Both the position numbers and the translations under genes were made by a program. From positions 1 through 63,259 of the forward strand of contig JAHLLS010000031.1 in assembly GCA_020444045.1 (NCBI GenBank): 63,259 nucleotides of DNA. Direction: 5' to 3'. This DNA is from Deltaproteobacteria bacterium (GTDB lineage: Bacteria; Desulfobacterota; Desulfobacteria; Desulfobacterales; UBA5852). The notes below the pieces were generated by a model, which saw only the letters and a program-made list of their open reading frames with translations, was not told the origin of the DNA and made no database searches. Positions 34,600 to 44,160 of this stretch are shown piece after piece (positions within the stretch are counted from its first letter, which is position 1; each line of letters opens with the position of its first letter).

Positions 34600-35559
34600 T
34601 CAAAGTTTCTCGGCAATGGAATTGATCGTCTTTTTGAGAGCCTTCAAAGAAGATTCGACACCAAATCCAGCGGCATTGAAATGGCCCCCGCCTCCGAAGG
34701 AAGCCGCGATTTCAGCGACATCCACTGTTCCGTCAGAGCGCAGGCTCACATGATAACGCTTCTGGACGGCACCGTTCTCATTTTCCATGATGAGGGCGGC
34801 CACTTTTACGTCTTCGATGCGTTTGGCATAGTTAATCATACCGTCCACATCTTCCGGGTTCGTATCGGTCTCCCGAAACATGTCCTGGGTCAAGGTCATC
34901 AATGACAACTTTCCGTTGGCGGAAATTTCGATCGAATCCAGAGCCATATTCAACAGCTTGATGCGACCCAGCGAATAGGTACCGTAAACATGCTGTGCCA
35001 CGATATAAGGGTCCACCCCCGCCAGCACCATTTCGGAACAAATCGTGTAGGCCGCGCTGTTGGTGTTCGCAAAACGGAAAGACCCTGTGTCGGTTAAAAT
35101 CCCGGTATAGATGGATGTCGCAATCGCAGTATCAATCGTGACGGCCATTTTTTTCAAGAGCCGATAAACAATTTCGGCAGACGAACATGCCGTCGAATCC
35201 ACCAGCCGGTATTGACCGAAATTCGTATTGGTCACGTGGTGATCAATATTAATGACCTGCGGCAGTTTACGGACAAAGTCCACCGCCACGCCAATGCGTT
35301 CAAGCGTACCACAATCGAGCACAACGGCCGTATCCCAGGCTGACGATCCCGGCAGCACCTGCTGGACCAGTTGCACGCCCGGCAGAAATCGATAAACCGC
35401 TGGAATGGGGCTCTCATTGTACAGGTAAATGTGCTTACCGTGTTGCTGCAACCCCAGGCCCAACGCTATCAGAGACCCGATCGCATCGCCATCGGGGTTG
35501 ATATGCGTTGACAGAAATATCGCCTGGCTCTCAGTCAGTCGGTCGATGACGGTGTCCAT
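34600..35559 (-). CDS. nrnA: bifunctional oligoribonuclease / pAp phosphatase (NrnA, DHH family)
   Basis: The 319-residue DHH/DHHA1 phosphoesterase degrades short RNA oligomers and converts pAp to AMP. The metal motifs are THINPDGDAIGSL near residue 19, VVLDCGT near residue 83, NIDHHVTN near residue 106, and YTGILTDTGSFRF. The DHHA1 end contains SFGGGGHFNAAG. It lies between rbfA and truB as in many bacteria, overlapping the 3' end of rbfA. The chosen ATG (35559) has AGGTGA 5 bases upstream; the in-frame GTG at 35568 has none. Confidence 0.93.
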   Translation of the reverse strand: MDTVIDRLTESQAIFLSTHINPDGDAIGSLIALGLGLQQHGKHIYLYNESPIPAVYRFLPGVQLVQQVLPGSSAWDTAVVLDCGTLERIGVAVDFVRKLPQVINIDHHVTNTNFGQYRLVDSTACSSAEIVYRLLKKMAVTIDTAIATSIYTGILTDTGSFRFANTNSAAYTICSEMVLAGVDPYIVAQHVYGTYSLGRIKLLNMALDSIEISANGKLSLMTLTQDMFRETDTNPEDVDGMINYAKRIEDVKVAALIMENENGAVQKRYHVSLRSDGTVDVAEIAASFGGGGHFNAAGFGVESSLKALKKTINSIAEKL

Positions 35560-35905
35560 CGGCCTCACCTATCGATCGAAAAAGCGCTTCCATGCGGGCG
35601 CCATAATCAAGAGAGTCGTCATAATAAAAGCGGATGTCCGGCATGTAGCGCAACCCCAGTTCCCGGCCCAATAACCGTTTGATGTAAGGACGCGCTTTTT
35701 TGAAACCCTCCTGGACGCGCTGAATCTTCTCGTCGTCACCGGTGGTCGCAAAATAGATTTTGGCTTGTCGGAGATCCGGAGACACATCGACACTGGTAAT
35801 CGTCACCAGCTTCAACCGCGGATCCTTGACATGGCGCTGCAAAATTTCCGCCAGGGTGCTGCGAATATGCCGGCTGACGCGTTCGGATCTGGGAGATGCC
35901 TTCAT
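35531..35905 (-). CDS. rbfA: 30S ribosome-binding factor A
   Basis: RbfA is a KH-fold assembly factor for the small ribosomal subunit. The 124-residue protein has the family core RVSRHIRSTLAEILQRHVKDPRL, ITSVDVSPDLRQAKIYFA, and PYIKRLLGRELGLRYMPDIRFYYDDS. The ATG at 35905 overlaps the TGA of the DUF503 gene as ATGA and follows GGAGATT. It overlaps nrnA at its 3' end. The whole infB-DUF503-rbfA-nrnA-truB block is tightly packed. Confidence 0.95.
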   Translation of the reverse strand: MKASPRSERVSRHIRSTLAEILQRHVKDPRLKLVTITSVDVSPDLRQAKIYFATTGDDEKIQRVQEGFKKARPYIKRLLGRELGLRYMPDIRFYYDDSLDYGARMEALFRSIGEADGHRHRPTD

Positions 35906-36189
35906 AAGCTGATAATCTCCATTTCCATATCAATCGTTTCAGCCAGCCCAATGTCTTCAGCCATGTTAAACAGTTTGTCCATTTTAGAATTGACAACGGC
36001 CCGATCGTTTCCCACCATACAGAAACCGATCACCGCTTTTTGGTGTATATCGTTGGCGTCCACCTCGGCTACGGAAGCGTTGAAGCGATTCCGCAAGCGC
36101 GTGACAATGGCTTTGACGACCTTGCGTTTGCCTTTCAAAGAACGACAGTCATGAATCCGATAAACAATATGACCAACACCGACCACCAT
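35902..36189 (-). CDS. DUF503-family protein
   Basis: The 95-residue YlxP-like protein starts MVVGVGHIVYRIHDCRSLK and continues KGKRKVVKAIVTRLRNRFN with VAEVDAND, the family signature. YlxP-type proteins sit in infB operons and have a proposed but unclear ribosome-assembly role; they have a ferredoxin-like fold. The ATG at 36189 fits the family start. The frame extends upstream to 36288, overlapping infB, but without homology. The stop overlaps the rbfA start by 4 bases. Confidence 0.88.
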   Translation of the reverse strand: MVVGVGHIVYRIHDCRSLKGKRKVVKAIVTRLRNRFNASVAEVDANDIHQKAVIGFCMVGNDRAVVNSKMDKLFNMAEDIGLAETIDMEMEIISL

Positions 36190-36259
36190 GGCTTTCCCGC
36201 CAATTGACAGACCATAATTCCCGCCACCCACAATGCGTGGAGCCCTGTCCGGAAACGAC

Positions 36260-38956
36260 TTACTCGACTTCGGGACGGATCTCTTCAAGGTAGTAGCATT
36301 CGATCACGTCACCCACCTTGATGTCATTGTAATTTTCAATGCCGATGCCGCATTCATACCCACTTTGAACCTCTTTGACATCGTCCTTGAAACGGCGCAG
36401 GGATGAATTTTTGCCTTCGTAGTAAACAACCCCGTCACGCAGCAACCGCATCAGCTGACTGCGTTCGATCTTGCCGTCCGTGACATGACAACCGGCGATC
36501 GCACCAATTTTCGGTATCTGGAAAACCTCCCGCACCTCCGCCCGGCCAAGGATGCGTTCTTCGAAAATGGATTCCATCATGCCGGCAATGGCGTCTTTTA
36601 TTTCTTTGATGACGTGATAAATCACATTATGAAAGCGCATATCAACGCCCTCTTCAAGCGCCATCGTTTGCACTTTCGGCGTCGGTCTCACATTAAATCC
36701 AATAATGATGGCATTGGAAACCGCCGCCAGGGACACATCGGATTCCGTAATGGTGCCGGATGCGGAGTGGACGACATTGATTTTGACTTCGTCGTTCGAC
36801 AATTTGACGAGAGAATCTTTTAACGCTTCCATGGAGCCATCGACGTCGGTCTTGATGATCAGGTTGAGATCTTTGACCTCGCCCTCCTTCATCTTCTCAA
36901 AAAGGTTGTCGAGACTCATCCGGTTGGTTTTCGCCAGCTCCTTGCTGCGTTGCTTCTGTGTCCGATGGCTGCTGACCTGTTTGGCGTCTTTCTCATCCTT
37001 CAAGGCAACCAGTTCATCACCCGCAAAAGGTACACCGGAGAGGCCCAATACTTCCACCGGAATCGATGGGCCGGCCTCCGTAACCGGAGTGCCCATATCG
37101 CTCAGCATGGCGCGCACCTTGCCGAAGTGAACACCGCACACCACCGGATCGCCGGTTCGCAGTGTGCCCTCTTTCACCAAGACGGTGGCCACCGGCCCTC
37201 TTCCAGAATCAAGCTTGGCCTCGACAACATGACCGAAGGCTTGTTTGCTCGGATTGGCCTTCAATTCCATGACCTCGGATTGCAACAGAATCATCTCCAG
37301 CAGGTCATCGATGCCAATTTTTTGCTTGGCGGAAACATTGACAAAAATCGTATCACCGCCCCAGGCTTCGGGCGTCAGGTCCTTCTCGGCCAGTTCGCGG
37401 TAGACTCGATCCGGATCAGCCCCGGCCTTGTCGATTTTATTGACCGCAACGATGAGGGGGACTTTCGAGGCCCGGGCATGGTTAATCGCCTCGACGGTCT
37501 GGGGCATGACCCCATCATCGGCGGCAACCACGAGAATAACGAGGTCCGTAACCTGCGCACCACGTGACCGCATCGCGGTAAACGCTTCGTGGCCCGGCGT
37601 ATCCAGAAAGGTGATCTGGCCTTTTTCGGTGGACACGCTGTAGGCGCCGATATGCTGGGTAATCCCGCCTGCCTCAAGGTCCGTGACATGAGTTTTGCGA
37701 ATAACATCGAGTAACGATGTCTTGCCATGGTCGACGTGCCCCATGATCGTCACGACCGGCGGCCGCTCTCGCAACGCTTCCGGATCATCCTGTTCCACCT
37801 TGATCAACTCTTCCTCTTCGAAAGCCGCTTTCTCCACTTCATAGTCGAACTCCGCCGCAACAAGACATGCCGTCTCATAGTCAATGCTTTGGTTGACTGT
37901 TGCCATAATGCCCTGACCCATCAGCATTTTAATAATCTCGCTGGCTTTTATGCCCATGCGTTTCGCCAACTCCGACAGCATGATGGCTTCATCCACTTTA
38001 ATTCTCCGCTTAATCGCTTTGGCCGTCGTAATCTGGGTCTTTTGGCCAAGGGCGACTTTCCCGCGACCATCCTTGCGTCCTTTACGAGATCGCCCCCGAC
38101 CGGAATAGAGATCTGCGCCCTCGACGACAGCTTTTTTCCGAAAGGCGATTTTTTTCTTGAAAAATTTGCGGTCCAGCTCTTCTTCAGTCCGCTTTTTTCG
38201 TCTTTTTTTCCTGGCATCCGCAGTGGCATCGGGATCGCTTTTGACCGCGTCGGGCTCTGATACCGCCGGCGCAGGGCGAGCGGTGGGCCTTGCAACGGGT
38301 TTCGGTGGCAATTTGATGATTTTCGCCGCCGGCTCAGTTTTCTTTTCCTTTTTAGGCTTAGCCGCCGTCGCCACCGTTTCTTCCACCACCTCAGGTGCCG
38401 CATCATCCGCGGCCGCACTTTCATAAACGACCGGCGTTTCTTGCAGGGACGCCTCTTCGGCAGCAGGATCCTCCACCGGTTCCGTTTCAACAATGGCTTC
38501 GGCTGGCGCTTCCTTCGTTTCTGGTGCGACCTTCTCCGGAGGCTTCGCTACAATCTTGGCTGGTGTTTCAGATGGTGGCACACGTTTGCGCACACCTGCC
38601 GCAGGGACGGTTTCGACGACGGGTTGTTCTTCTTTCTCTGATGCGTCGACGGGAGGTTCTTTTGCTTCCGCCTCGGCAAGACCTTCTTCTACCGGCGTTG
38701 TTTCAGCATCATCAACCGGTTCAGGCGCAACGACCTTTTTCCGCCGACGCCGAATGACTGTAGGTTTAATCCTTGTTTCTTCGACCTTCTCAGCAGGTTT
38801 GCCGAGCAGGGCATTTTTAATCTGAGCAACGGTCTCATCCTCAAGAGAACTCATGTGACTCTTCACCTCGAGGTCCAATTGACCCATTTTGTCAATCAGC
38901 ACCTTGTTGGTCATATTGAGTTCCCGGGCAAGTTCATATACCCTGATTTTCGCCAT
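36260..38956 (-). CDS. infB: translation initiation factor IF-2
   Basis: IF-2 is the GTPase that brings fMet-tRNA to the 30S subunit. The 898-residue protein has an IF2_N module (IRVYELARELNMTNKVLIDKM), a long low-complexity region rich in Ala, Pro, Glu and Val (about 80-260), a second IF2_N module (LSELAKRMGIKASEIIKML), then the GTPase with G1 GHVDHGKTS, G3 DTPGHEAF and G4 NKIDKAG, and the C-terminal IF2 domains. The linker is typical and not a sign of damage. The ATG at 38956 follows GGGGGA; a GTG-type extension to 39001 is unlikely. Downstream of nusA as usual. Confidence 0.97.
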   Translation of the reverse strand: MAKIRVYELARELNMTNKVLIDKMGQLDLEVKSHMSSLEDETVAQIKNALLGKPAEKVEETRIKPTVIRRRRKKVVAPEPVDDAETTPVEEGLAEAEAKEPPVDASEKEEQPVVETVPAAGVRKRVPPSETPAKIVAKPPEKVAPETKEAPAEAIVETEPVEDPAAEEASLQETPVVYESAAADDAAPEVVEETVATAAKPKKEKKTEPAAKIIKLPPKPVARPTARPAPAVSEPDAVKSDPDATADARKKRRKKRTEEELDRKFFKKKIAFRKKAVVEGADLYSGRGRSRKGRKDGRGKVALGQKTQITTAKAIKRRIKVDEAIMLSELAKRMGIKASEIIKMLMGQGIMATVNQSIDYETACLVAAEFDYEVEKAAFEEEELIKVEQDDPEALRERPPVVTIMGHVDHGKTSLLDVIRKTHVTDLEAGGITQHIGAYSVSTEKGQITFLDTPGHEAFTAMRSRGAQVTDLVILVVAADDGVMPQTVEAINHARASKVPLIVAVNKIDKAGADPDRVYRELAEKDLTPEAWGGDTIFVNVSAKQKIGIDDLLEMILLQSEVMELKANPSKQAFGHVVEAKLDSGRGPVATVLVKEGTLRTGDPVVCGVHFGKVRAMLSDMGTPVTEAGPSIPVEVLGLSGVPFAGDELVALKDEKDAKQVSSHRTQKQRSKELAKTNRMSLDNLFEKMKEGEVKDLNLIIKTDVDGSMEALKDSLVKLSNDEVKINVVHSASGTITESDVSLAAVSNAIIIGFNVRPTPKVQTMALEEGVDMRFHNVIYHVIKEIKDAIAGMMESIFEERILGRAEVREVFQIPKIGAIAGCHVTDGKIERSQLMRLLRDGVVYYEGKNSSLRRFKDDVKEVQSGYECGIGIENYNDIKVGDVIECYYLEEIRPEVE

Positions 38957-39039
38957 GTATTCCCCCACAGTCTGGCTAACAGAGATCCCTCTGATCGCCA
39001 CCGCTCCAGCTATAATTTCCGGTCAGAATGATATGACCC

Positions 39040-40491
39040 CTATTCCTTCGGCTCCACGCTTGTCTCTGTCTCGACGGGGGCTTCAGGTTCAGATGATTCT
39101 ACGTCAGCCGCATCTGCTTCAAGTTCCGGCTCAGCGGCGGCCTCCGCCGGCGCGGCAATCCCTGTCGGACCATCTTCCCCCAAGTCGATGTCTTGACCGT
39201 CGCCGGGGATTTCCTCCGTCTCCGGCGAATCGGCCTCCTCACCCCTGGCTTCAGCATCTAAAACTGCCTGGCGTGCTGCGGAAATGAGCTCTTGTGCCTT
39301 TTCTTCGGTCATCTCCCGCACCTGCATCAGATCTGCTATCGATGCGATGCTGATTTCATCAATCGAGAAAAACCCGGCCTCGTATAAGGCATCCGCCAGG
39401 CTGACGCCGACTTCCGGTAACGCGACAAGGGACTCATAGCCGCTTTTCATCGTCTCGTTGTAGCGGGATTCACTTTGGACATCGAGATGCCAACCCGTCA
39501 GTTTAGATGCCAGGCGAACATTTTGGCCCCGTTTGCCAATCGCAATGGAGAGGTAATCATCTGGTACGATCACTTCCATTGAGCGATTAGCGTCGTCGAT
39601 GATCACGCGTGAAATTTCTGCCGGTGCGAGCGCATTGCATACAAACTTCGCCGCATCCAGGTGCCATGGAATAATGTCGATCTTCTCTCCGCGCAGCTCC
39701 TGCACGACATTTTGCACGCGGCTCCCTTTCATGCCAACACAGGCCCCCACAGGATCGATGTCCGAGTTGTTGGACGACACCGCGATTTTGGCCCGGACAC
39801 CCGGCTCACGCGCCGCCTCCATAATGCTGACGATTCCCTCGCTGATCTCGGGGACTTCCGTCTTGAATAAATCAATCAGGAATTCTTTGTGGCCACGCGA
39901 CAGAATGATCTGAGGGCCGCGCGTCTCGTGCAGGACATCCAGAATATACGCTCTGAGTCGATCACCGCGCCGGTAGGATTCGCGCGGCACCTGCTCCCGA
40001 ACCGGCAAGATGCCTTCCGTGTGTCCGAGATTGACAATGATGTCCCCGCGATCCATGCGTTGAACGATCCCGTTTATAATTTCCCCTTTGCGATCGATAA
40101 AGCTTGCATAAATCGCATCTTTTTCCGCATCTTTCATCTTCTGGATAATAACCTGCTTAGCGGACTGGGCGGCAATGCGGCCAAAGGTCGATGTGTCCAT
40201 TTTGGTCCCGAGACTGTCACCGATCTCACAGTCGGCATCCAGCTTGCGCCCCTCTTCCAATGTTATTTCGAGAACCGGATCTTCAACAGTTTCAACAACA
40301 TCCTTGAATTGAAAGACTTCGATCTCACCGGAATCGTCGCTATACTGGACCTCGATATCGATTTTACTTCCATATTTCTTGCGGGCCGCGGACTTGAGTG
40401 CTTCTTCAAGCGCGCTGATTAAAATCTCGCGATCAATCCCTTTGTCTCGGCTAACTTGGTCGACGACTCGCTTTATATCCGCTACGAACAT
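39040..40491 (-). CDS. nusA: transcription termination/antitermination factor NusA
   Basis: NusA binds RNA polymerase and RNA and governs pausing, termination and antitermination. The 483-residue protein has the N-terminal polymerase-binding domain (ISALEEALKSAARKKYG), an S1 domain (GEIINGIVQRMDRGDIIVNLG), two KH domains (RAKIAVSSNNSDIDPVGACVG and SIAIGKRGQNVRLASKLTG), a helix-hairpin-helix region and an acidic Glu/Ala/Pro-rich tail of about 60 residues. The ATG shares its A with the rimP stop (TAATG), so the pair is coupled. Confidence 0.97.
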   Translation of the reverse strand: MFVADIKRVVDQVSRDKGIDREILISALEEALKSAARKKYGSKIDIEVQYSDDSGEIEVFQFKDVVETVEDPVLEITLEEGRKLDADCEIGDSLGTKMDTSTFGRIAAQSAKQVIIQKMKDAEKDAIYASFIDRKGEIINGIVQRMDRGDIIVNLGHTEGILPVREQVPRESYRRGDRLRAYILDVLHETRGPQIILSRGHKEFLIDLFKTEVPEISEGIVSIMEAAREPGVRAKIAVSSNNSDIDPVGACVGMKGSRVQNVVQELRGEKIDIIPWHLDAAKFVCNALAPAEISRVIIDDANRSMEVIVPDDYLSIAIGKRGQNVRLASKLTGWHLDVQSESRYNETMKSGYESLVALPEVGVSLADALYEAGFFSIDEISIASIADLMQVREMTEEKAQELISAARQAVLDAEARGEEADSPETEEIPGDGQDIDLGEDGPTGIAAPAEAAAEPELEADAADVESSEPEAPVETETSVEPKE

Positions 40492-41000
40492 TATTTTTCT
40501 CCATTAAAATTGACAAGTCGTGCAATGGATATCTTCTCCAGAGGAAGATGCATTTCCGCGTCGTCGCAACGCAATGCAACGACATCGTTTTCGATTCCGC
40601 AGAGTGTTCCTCTATAATTCTTGCGGCCATCAATGGGGTGGCGCGTTTTAATGTGGACCTTATTTCCTTTAAATCGGTTATAATCTTCCGGGCGCCCCAG
40701 TGGACGGCTTATCCCCGGCGAAGAAACTTCCAGGCTGTAAGGTCCGATGCCTTCCAGGGTGACATCGAAAAGATCTCCCATTTGACGACTGATACGGGCA
40801 CAATCATCCACCGTCACCCCACCGCGTTTATCAATATAGATCCGTAAAATGCGGCCCTGTGGTTCACGCCGAAATTCGATGAAAACCAGTTCCATGCCCT
40901 CATCACTGCAAAGGGGATCCGCCATGGCCCATGCCTGGGCAACGATCTGCGCCTCCTTTTGCTGCGGCGACTTCTTCTCTTCTGTTTTCTGGTTTTCCAC
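40491..41000 (-). CDS. rimP: ribosome maturation factor RimP
   Basis: RimP assists 30S assembly. The 169-residue protein has GMELVFIEFRREPQGRILRIYID, the motif VTVDDCARISRQMGDLFD, and YSLEVSSPGISRPLGRPEDYNRF. It is somewhat long because of a charged N-terminal extension (MENQKTEEKKSPQQKE). The downstream nusA start overlaps its stop. It begins the nusA-infB operon. Confidence 0.93.
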   Translation of the reverse strand: MENQKTEEKKSPQQKEAQIVAQAWAMADPLCSDEGMELVFIEFRREPQGRILRIYIDKRGGVTVDDCARISRQMGDLFDVTLEGIGPYSLEVSSPGISRPLGRPEDYNRFKGNKVHIKTRHPIDGRKNYRGTLCGIENDVVALRCDDAEMHLPLEKISIARLVNFNGEK

Positions 41001-41017
41001 TATTCTCTACCACCGCT

Positions 41018-41049
41018 CAAAAAAACAAAAAACGGGCAACCGCCCGTTT
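41018..41049 (-). terminator. rho-independent terminator after tRNA-Gly
   Basis: On the minus strand, AAACGGGC pairs with GCCCGTTT around a GGTT loop and is followed by a T-rich run (TTTGTTTTTTT). It lies 130 bp downstream of the tRNA and directly before rimP, whose first codon at 41000 must therefore be reached by read-through or a nearby promoter. Confidence 0.8.
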
Positions 41050-41180
41050 CCAAAACCAGGTACACCGTAAAAAATGGCGTGAGACGTTATGTACTCATGC
41101 AAGGCACCATGATCGATAGATTACTTTCCCGGTTCCATACATAACGTTTCCCTTGAACGACCTTTTGAAAAAGGCGGAAA

Positions 41181-41256
41181 TGGAGCGGGCAACGAGATTC
41201 GAACTCGCGACACCAAGCTTGGGAAGCTTGTACTCTACCAACTGAGCTATGCCCGC
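41181..41256 (-). tRNA. tRNA-Gly (anticodon CCC)
   Basis: Acceptor GCGGGCA pairs with TGCCCGC. The D arm is GCTC/GAGT, the anticodon stem CAAGC/GCTTG with loop TTCCCAA gives anticodon CCC, and the T arm is GCGAG/CTCGT with TTCGAAT. The 3' CCA is encoded. The overall sequence resembles E. coli glyU. A strong terminator follows. Confidence 0.95.
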
Positions 41257-41368
41257 ATCCGAGCATCCCTATTTAGGACAAAAACCGTTCTTTGTCAACA
41301 CGTTTAACCATTCCCACCATTAAAATCATGCCCGGGCGGAAATGTCCCCGAAGGTGGTGTTTAACCTG

Positions 41369-41701
41369 TTAGCTCAGCAGTTTCCGGATGGCTCGAAGCT
41401 CTTTCTTAAAAGCTTCCAAGGCCTCCCACAGATCGTCTGATGGAAGTTTCTCGCGACGGCGTAAAAACTGTCGGGCCCCTTGAATGGTAAACTTTTGTCG
41501 ATGCAGCAAATCTTTTATCTCGCAGATGCGTTCGACATCCACCGGTCGATATAGCCGCTGCCCCGAATCGGTTCTTTGGGGTCTGATGCTGGGGAATTCA
41601 CCTTCCCAGAAGCGCAAAACATAAGAAGGAACACCCGTTATCGCGCTGACCTCCCCGATACGGTAATACAGTTTGTCCGGTCGTTTCACCTCGGAAGACA
41701 T
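41369..41701 (-). CDS. MerR-type HTH regulator in the pheST operon
   Basis: The 110-residue protein has a MerR-family winged HTH (YYRIGEVSAITGVPSYVLRFWEGEF) followed by RLYRPVDVERICEIKDLL and a coiled-coil-like helix. It lacks an effector domain. Such short MerR proteins commonly follow pheT with an IHF gene in proteobacteria; IHF is absent here. Its target is unknown. The gene starts 40 bp after pheT, with a GGAGGAAT-like Shine-Dalgarno sequence. Confidence 0.88.
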   Translation of the reverse strand: MSSEVKRPDKLYYRIGEVSAITGVPSYVLRFWEGEFPSIRPQRTDSGQRLYRPVDVERICEIKDLLHRQKFTIQGARQFLRRREKLPSDDLWEALEAFKKELRAIRKLLS

Positions 41702-41741
41702 GATTCCTCCGGTATGAATGGCCGCAGGCTATCCGCCACCC

Positions 41742-44159
41742 TCAGGATGGCAGATCCGCTTTGAATGCCGTCAAAAGCTGATGCGTCAATTCACGATGGA
41801 TCGTGTTGACCGTCTCATCCTCGAGTGTACCACGGGCGGAACGATAGATCACGCGCAATGAAAGGCTCTTTTTACCGACGGGAATCGGATGCCCTTTGAA
41901 CACATCAAAAATTGAGACGTCCTCCACCAGCTCGTGGTTCTTCTCGCGAATGCCCAGCAGGACCGTCTGCGCCTCAAGGTCGTCATCCACGATGAGCGTG
42001 ATATCCCTGGAGGTGGAAGGGTAGCGCGGCAAGGGAACGGCTTGCAGGCTTTCAGGAATGAGATGGGTCAGGCGATCAAGATCGATTTCAAATAGAAACG
42101 CCGGTTGTTTTAAATTGAAATCGGCCAGAACGGCCTCATGTATTTCTCCCAGGCAGCCGACACACTGACCGGCAATCACAATATCCGCCGCGGCGCCGCG
42201 GCGCAAATAGGGGGCCTGTGATCCTTCGGAGCGAATGAATTGAATATGCTCCAGTCGCAGTCCGAACAGCAAGCCCTCTAAAACACCCTTTATATCATAA
42301 AAGTCACAAGGAGCGGTATCCCGGTTCCAGGTACTTTCATGGCGGGCACCGCTCCAAAGCGCTGCCAGGATGACACTTTCATCGGGCTGGTTGTCTATTC
42401 CCCGGCTGATAAAGGTTTTACCAATTTCAAAAATCTTCAAATCTTTTATCTGCTGGGCGATGTTGCGGACGGCCGTTTCCACCAGGCCCGGAACGAGGGA
42501 TGTCCGCATGACATTCTGGTCTTCTGTCAATGGATTGAGAATCCGGACGGTATTCCGACGCGCATCATCGTCGGCAAGTCGCAATTGATCTACGGCATGC
42601 GCGCTGATAAAACTGTAGGTGATGGTCTCTGTAAAACCAAAGCCATTCATAAAAGACCGCACCGCGCGCTTCACATCGAGAGAGCGATTTGGCCGCGCAC
42701 TGCCCGTGGCGACACGGGGCACGCTGGTCTTGATGCGGCCATACCCCCAGAGCCGTGCTATTTCTTCAAGCAAATCCTCGGGCTGATGGATATCGACCCG
42801 GAAAGACGGGGGCCAGCTATCAATAAACGCCCCATTTCCTGACGATTCAGCCTTGATTTCAATGGCTTGTAACAATCGGCAAATATCTTCGGCACTAATC
42901 GCGGTTCCCAGCAGACGGTTGGTTCGGGCCACATCGAGTCGGATGGGAGGAATATCCCGCGCTCCGGGATGAACGTCAATGTGGCCGTCGACCAGCGTTC
43001 CCTGCCCGAGTTCGGCAATCAGTTGGGCCGCACGATTCAACGCCGCCAACGTCCCCTGGGGATCGACGCCCCGCTCAAAGCGATGAGACGCCTCCGAATT
43101 CAAGTTCAACCGCTTCGCTGTCCTGCGGATACTAACCGGTTGGAAACAGGCGCTTTCCAGCAGCACTCGCTGCGTCGAGGCGCGAACCTCGGAGTTCAAG
43201 CCCCCCATGACACCGCCGATCCCCACCGGTTTTTCCCCATCGCAAATCATCAACATCTCACTGTCAAGGATGCGTGTTTTGTTGTCCAGCGAAATGAACG
43301 TCTCTCCTTGACGGGCGCGCCGAACGATGATGCGGTGGCCGGCCAGCCGATCAAAATCGAAAGCGTGCAACGGTTGGCCCAGCTCCATCATCACAAAATT
43401 GGTAATATCCACAACATTATTGATCGGACGCATACCGACCGATCGAACACGATCCTGAAGCCAGGCTGGTGATGGGCCGATGGTTATCCCGTCGATCAAA
43501 CGCGCCGTGTAGCGCGGACATAAATCCGGATCTTCGATGGTCACACTGGTAAGATCAGAAATGGCCTGGCCGGGATCCGTCCGTTTTATGTCGGGGTACT
43601 GCAGTGTATTTCCCTGCAACGCTGCGGCTTCACGGGCAATTCCGATCAGGCTCAGGCAATCCGGTCGATTGGGGGTCAGATCGATTTCCAGCACAAAATC
43701 GGAAAGATGCAATGCTTCGGCAAGGGACGCCCCGAGGGGCAAATCTTCCGAAAGCTCCCAGATACCGCTCTGGTCGGTGCCCAATTCCAACTCCGCCTCA
43801 CTGCACAGCATGCCCCGTGAAACAACCCCGCGAATCTTGGATTCCGTCAATGTGCGCCCGTCCGGCAAAACGGTTCCCGGCAGGGCCAGCGCGGTCACCA
43901 TGCCGGCCGACACATTGGGCGCCCCGCAAACGACGGTGGCATTTTCGCTTCCGGTAGAAACCTCACATATCTTCAGCTTGTCAGCATTGGGGTGCACCGC
44001 CACCGTTTTAACCTGCGCAACCTTGATGTGCCGCAAATAATCAAAACGGTCGTAAACCGCATCCACTTCAAGGCCGGCCATGGTCAGCCCCTCAGCCAGG
44101 CGCTCGGCGTCCCACTCGAGGGCAACATATTCTTTCAGCCAACTCAAACTGACTTTCAT
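41742..44159 (-). CDS. pheT: phenylalanyl-tRNA synthetase beta subunit
   Basis: PheT forms the (alpha beta)2 enzyme that charges tRNA-Phe. The 805-residue length is normal. The EMAP/tRNA-binding domain is at the N-terminus (VAQVKTVAVHPNADKLKICEV), followed by B3/B4 editing (LNLNSEASHRFERGVDP), B5, the core fold (NPLTEDQNVMRTSLVPGL) and the C-terminal ferredoxin-like anticodon-binding domain (PLPRYPSTSRDITLIVD). It starts 2 bp after pheS ends. Confidence 0.97.
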   Translation of the reverse strand: MKVSLSWLKEYVALEWDAERLAEGLTMAGLEVDAVYDRFDYLRHIKVAQVKTVAVHPNADKLKICEVSTGSENATVVCGAPNVSAGMVTALALPGTVLPDGRTLTESKIRGVVSRGMLCSEAELELGTDQSGIWELSEDLPLGASLAEALHLSDFVLEIDLTPNRPDCLSLIGIAREAAALQGNTLQYPDIKRTDPGQAISDLTSVTIEDPDLCPRYTARLIDGITIGPSPAWLQDRVRSVGMRPINNVVDITNFVMMELGQPLHAFDFDRLAGHRIIVRRARQGETFISLDNKTRILDSEMLMICDGEKPVGIGGVMGGLNSEVRASTQRVLLESACFQPVSIRRTAKRLNLNSEASHRFERGVDPQGTLAALNRAAQLIAELGQGTLVDGHIDVHPGARDIPPIRLDVARTNRLLGTAISAEDICRLLQAIEIKAESSGNGAFIDSWPPSFRVDIHQPEDLLEEIARLWGYGRIKTSVPRVATGSARPNRSLDVKRAVRSFMNGFGFTETITYSFISAHAVDQLRLADDDARRNTVRILNPLTEDQNVMRTSLVPGLVETAVRNIAQQIKDLKIFEIGKTFISRGIDNQPDESVILAALWSGARHESTWNRDTAPCDFYDIKGVLEGLLFGLRLEHIQFIRSEGSQAPYLRRGAAADIVIAGQCVGCLGEIHEAVLADFNLKQPAFLFEIDLDRLTHLIPESLQAVPLPRYPSTSRDITLIVDDDLEAQTVLLGIREKNHELVEDVSIFDVFKGHPIPVGKKSLSLRVIYRSARGTLEDETVNTIHRELTHQLLTAFKADLPS

Positions 44160-44160
44160 T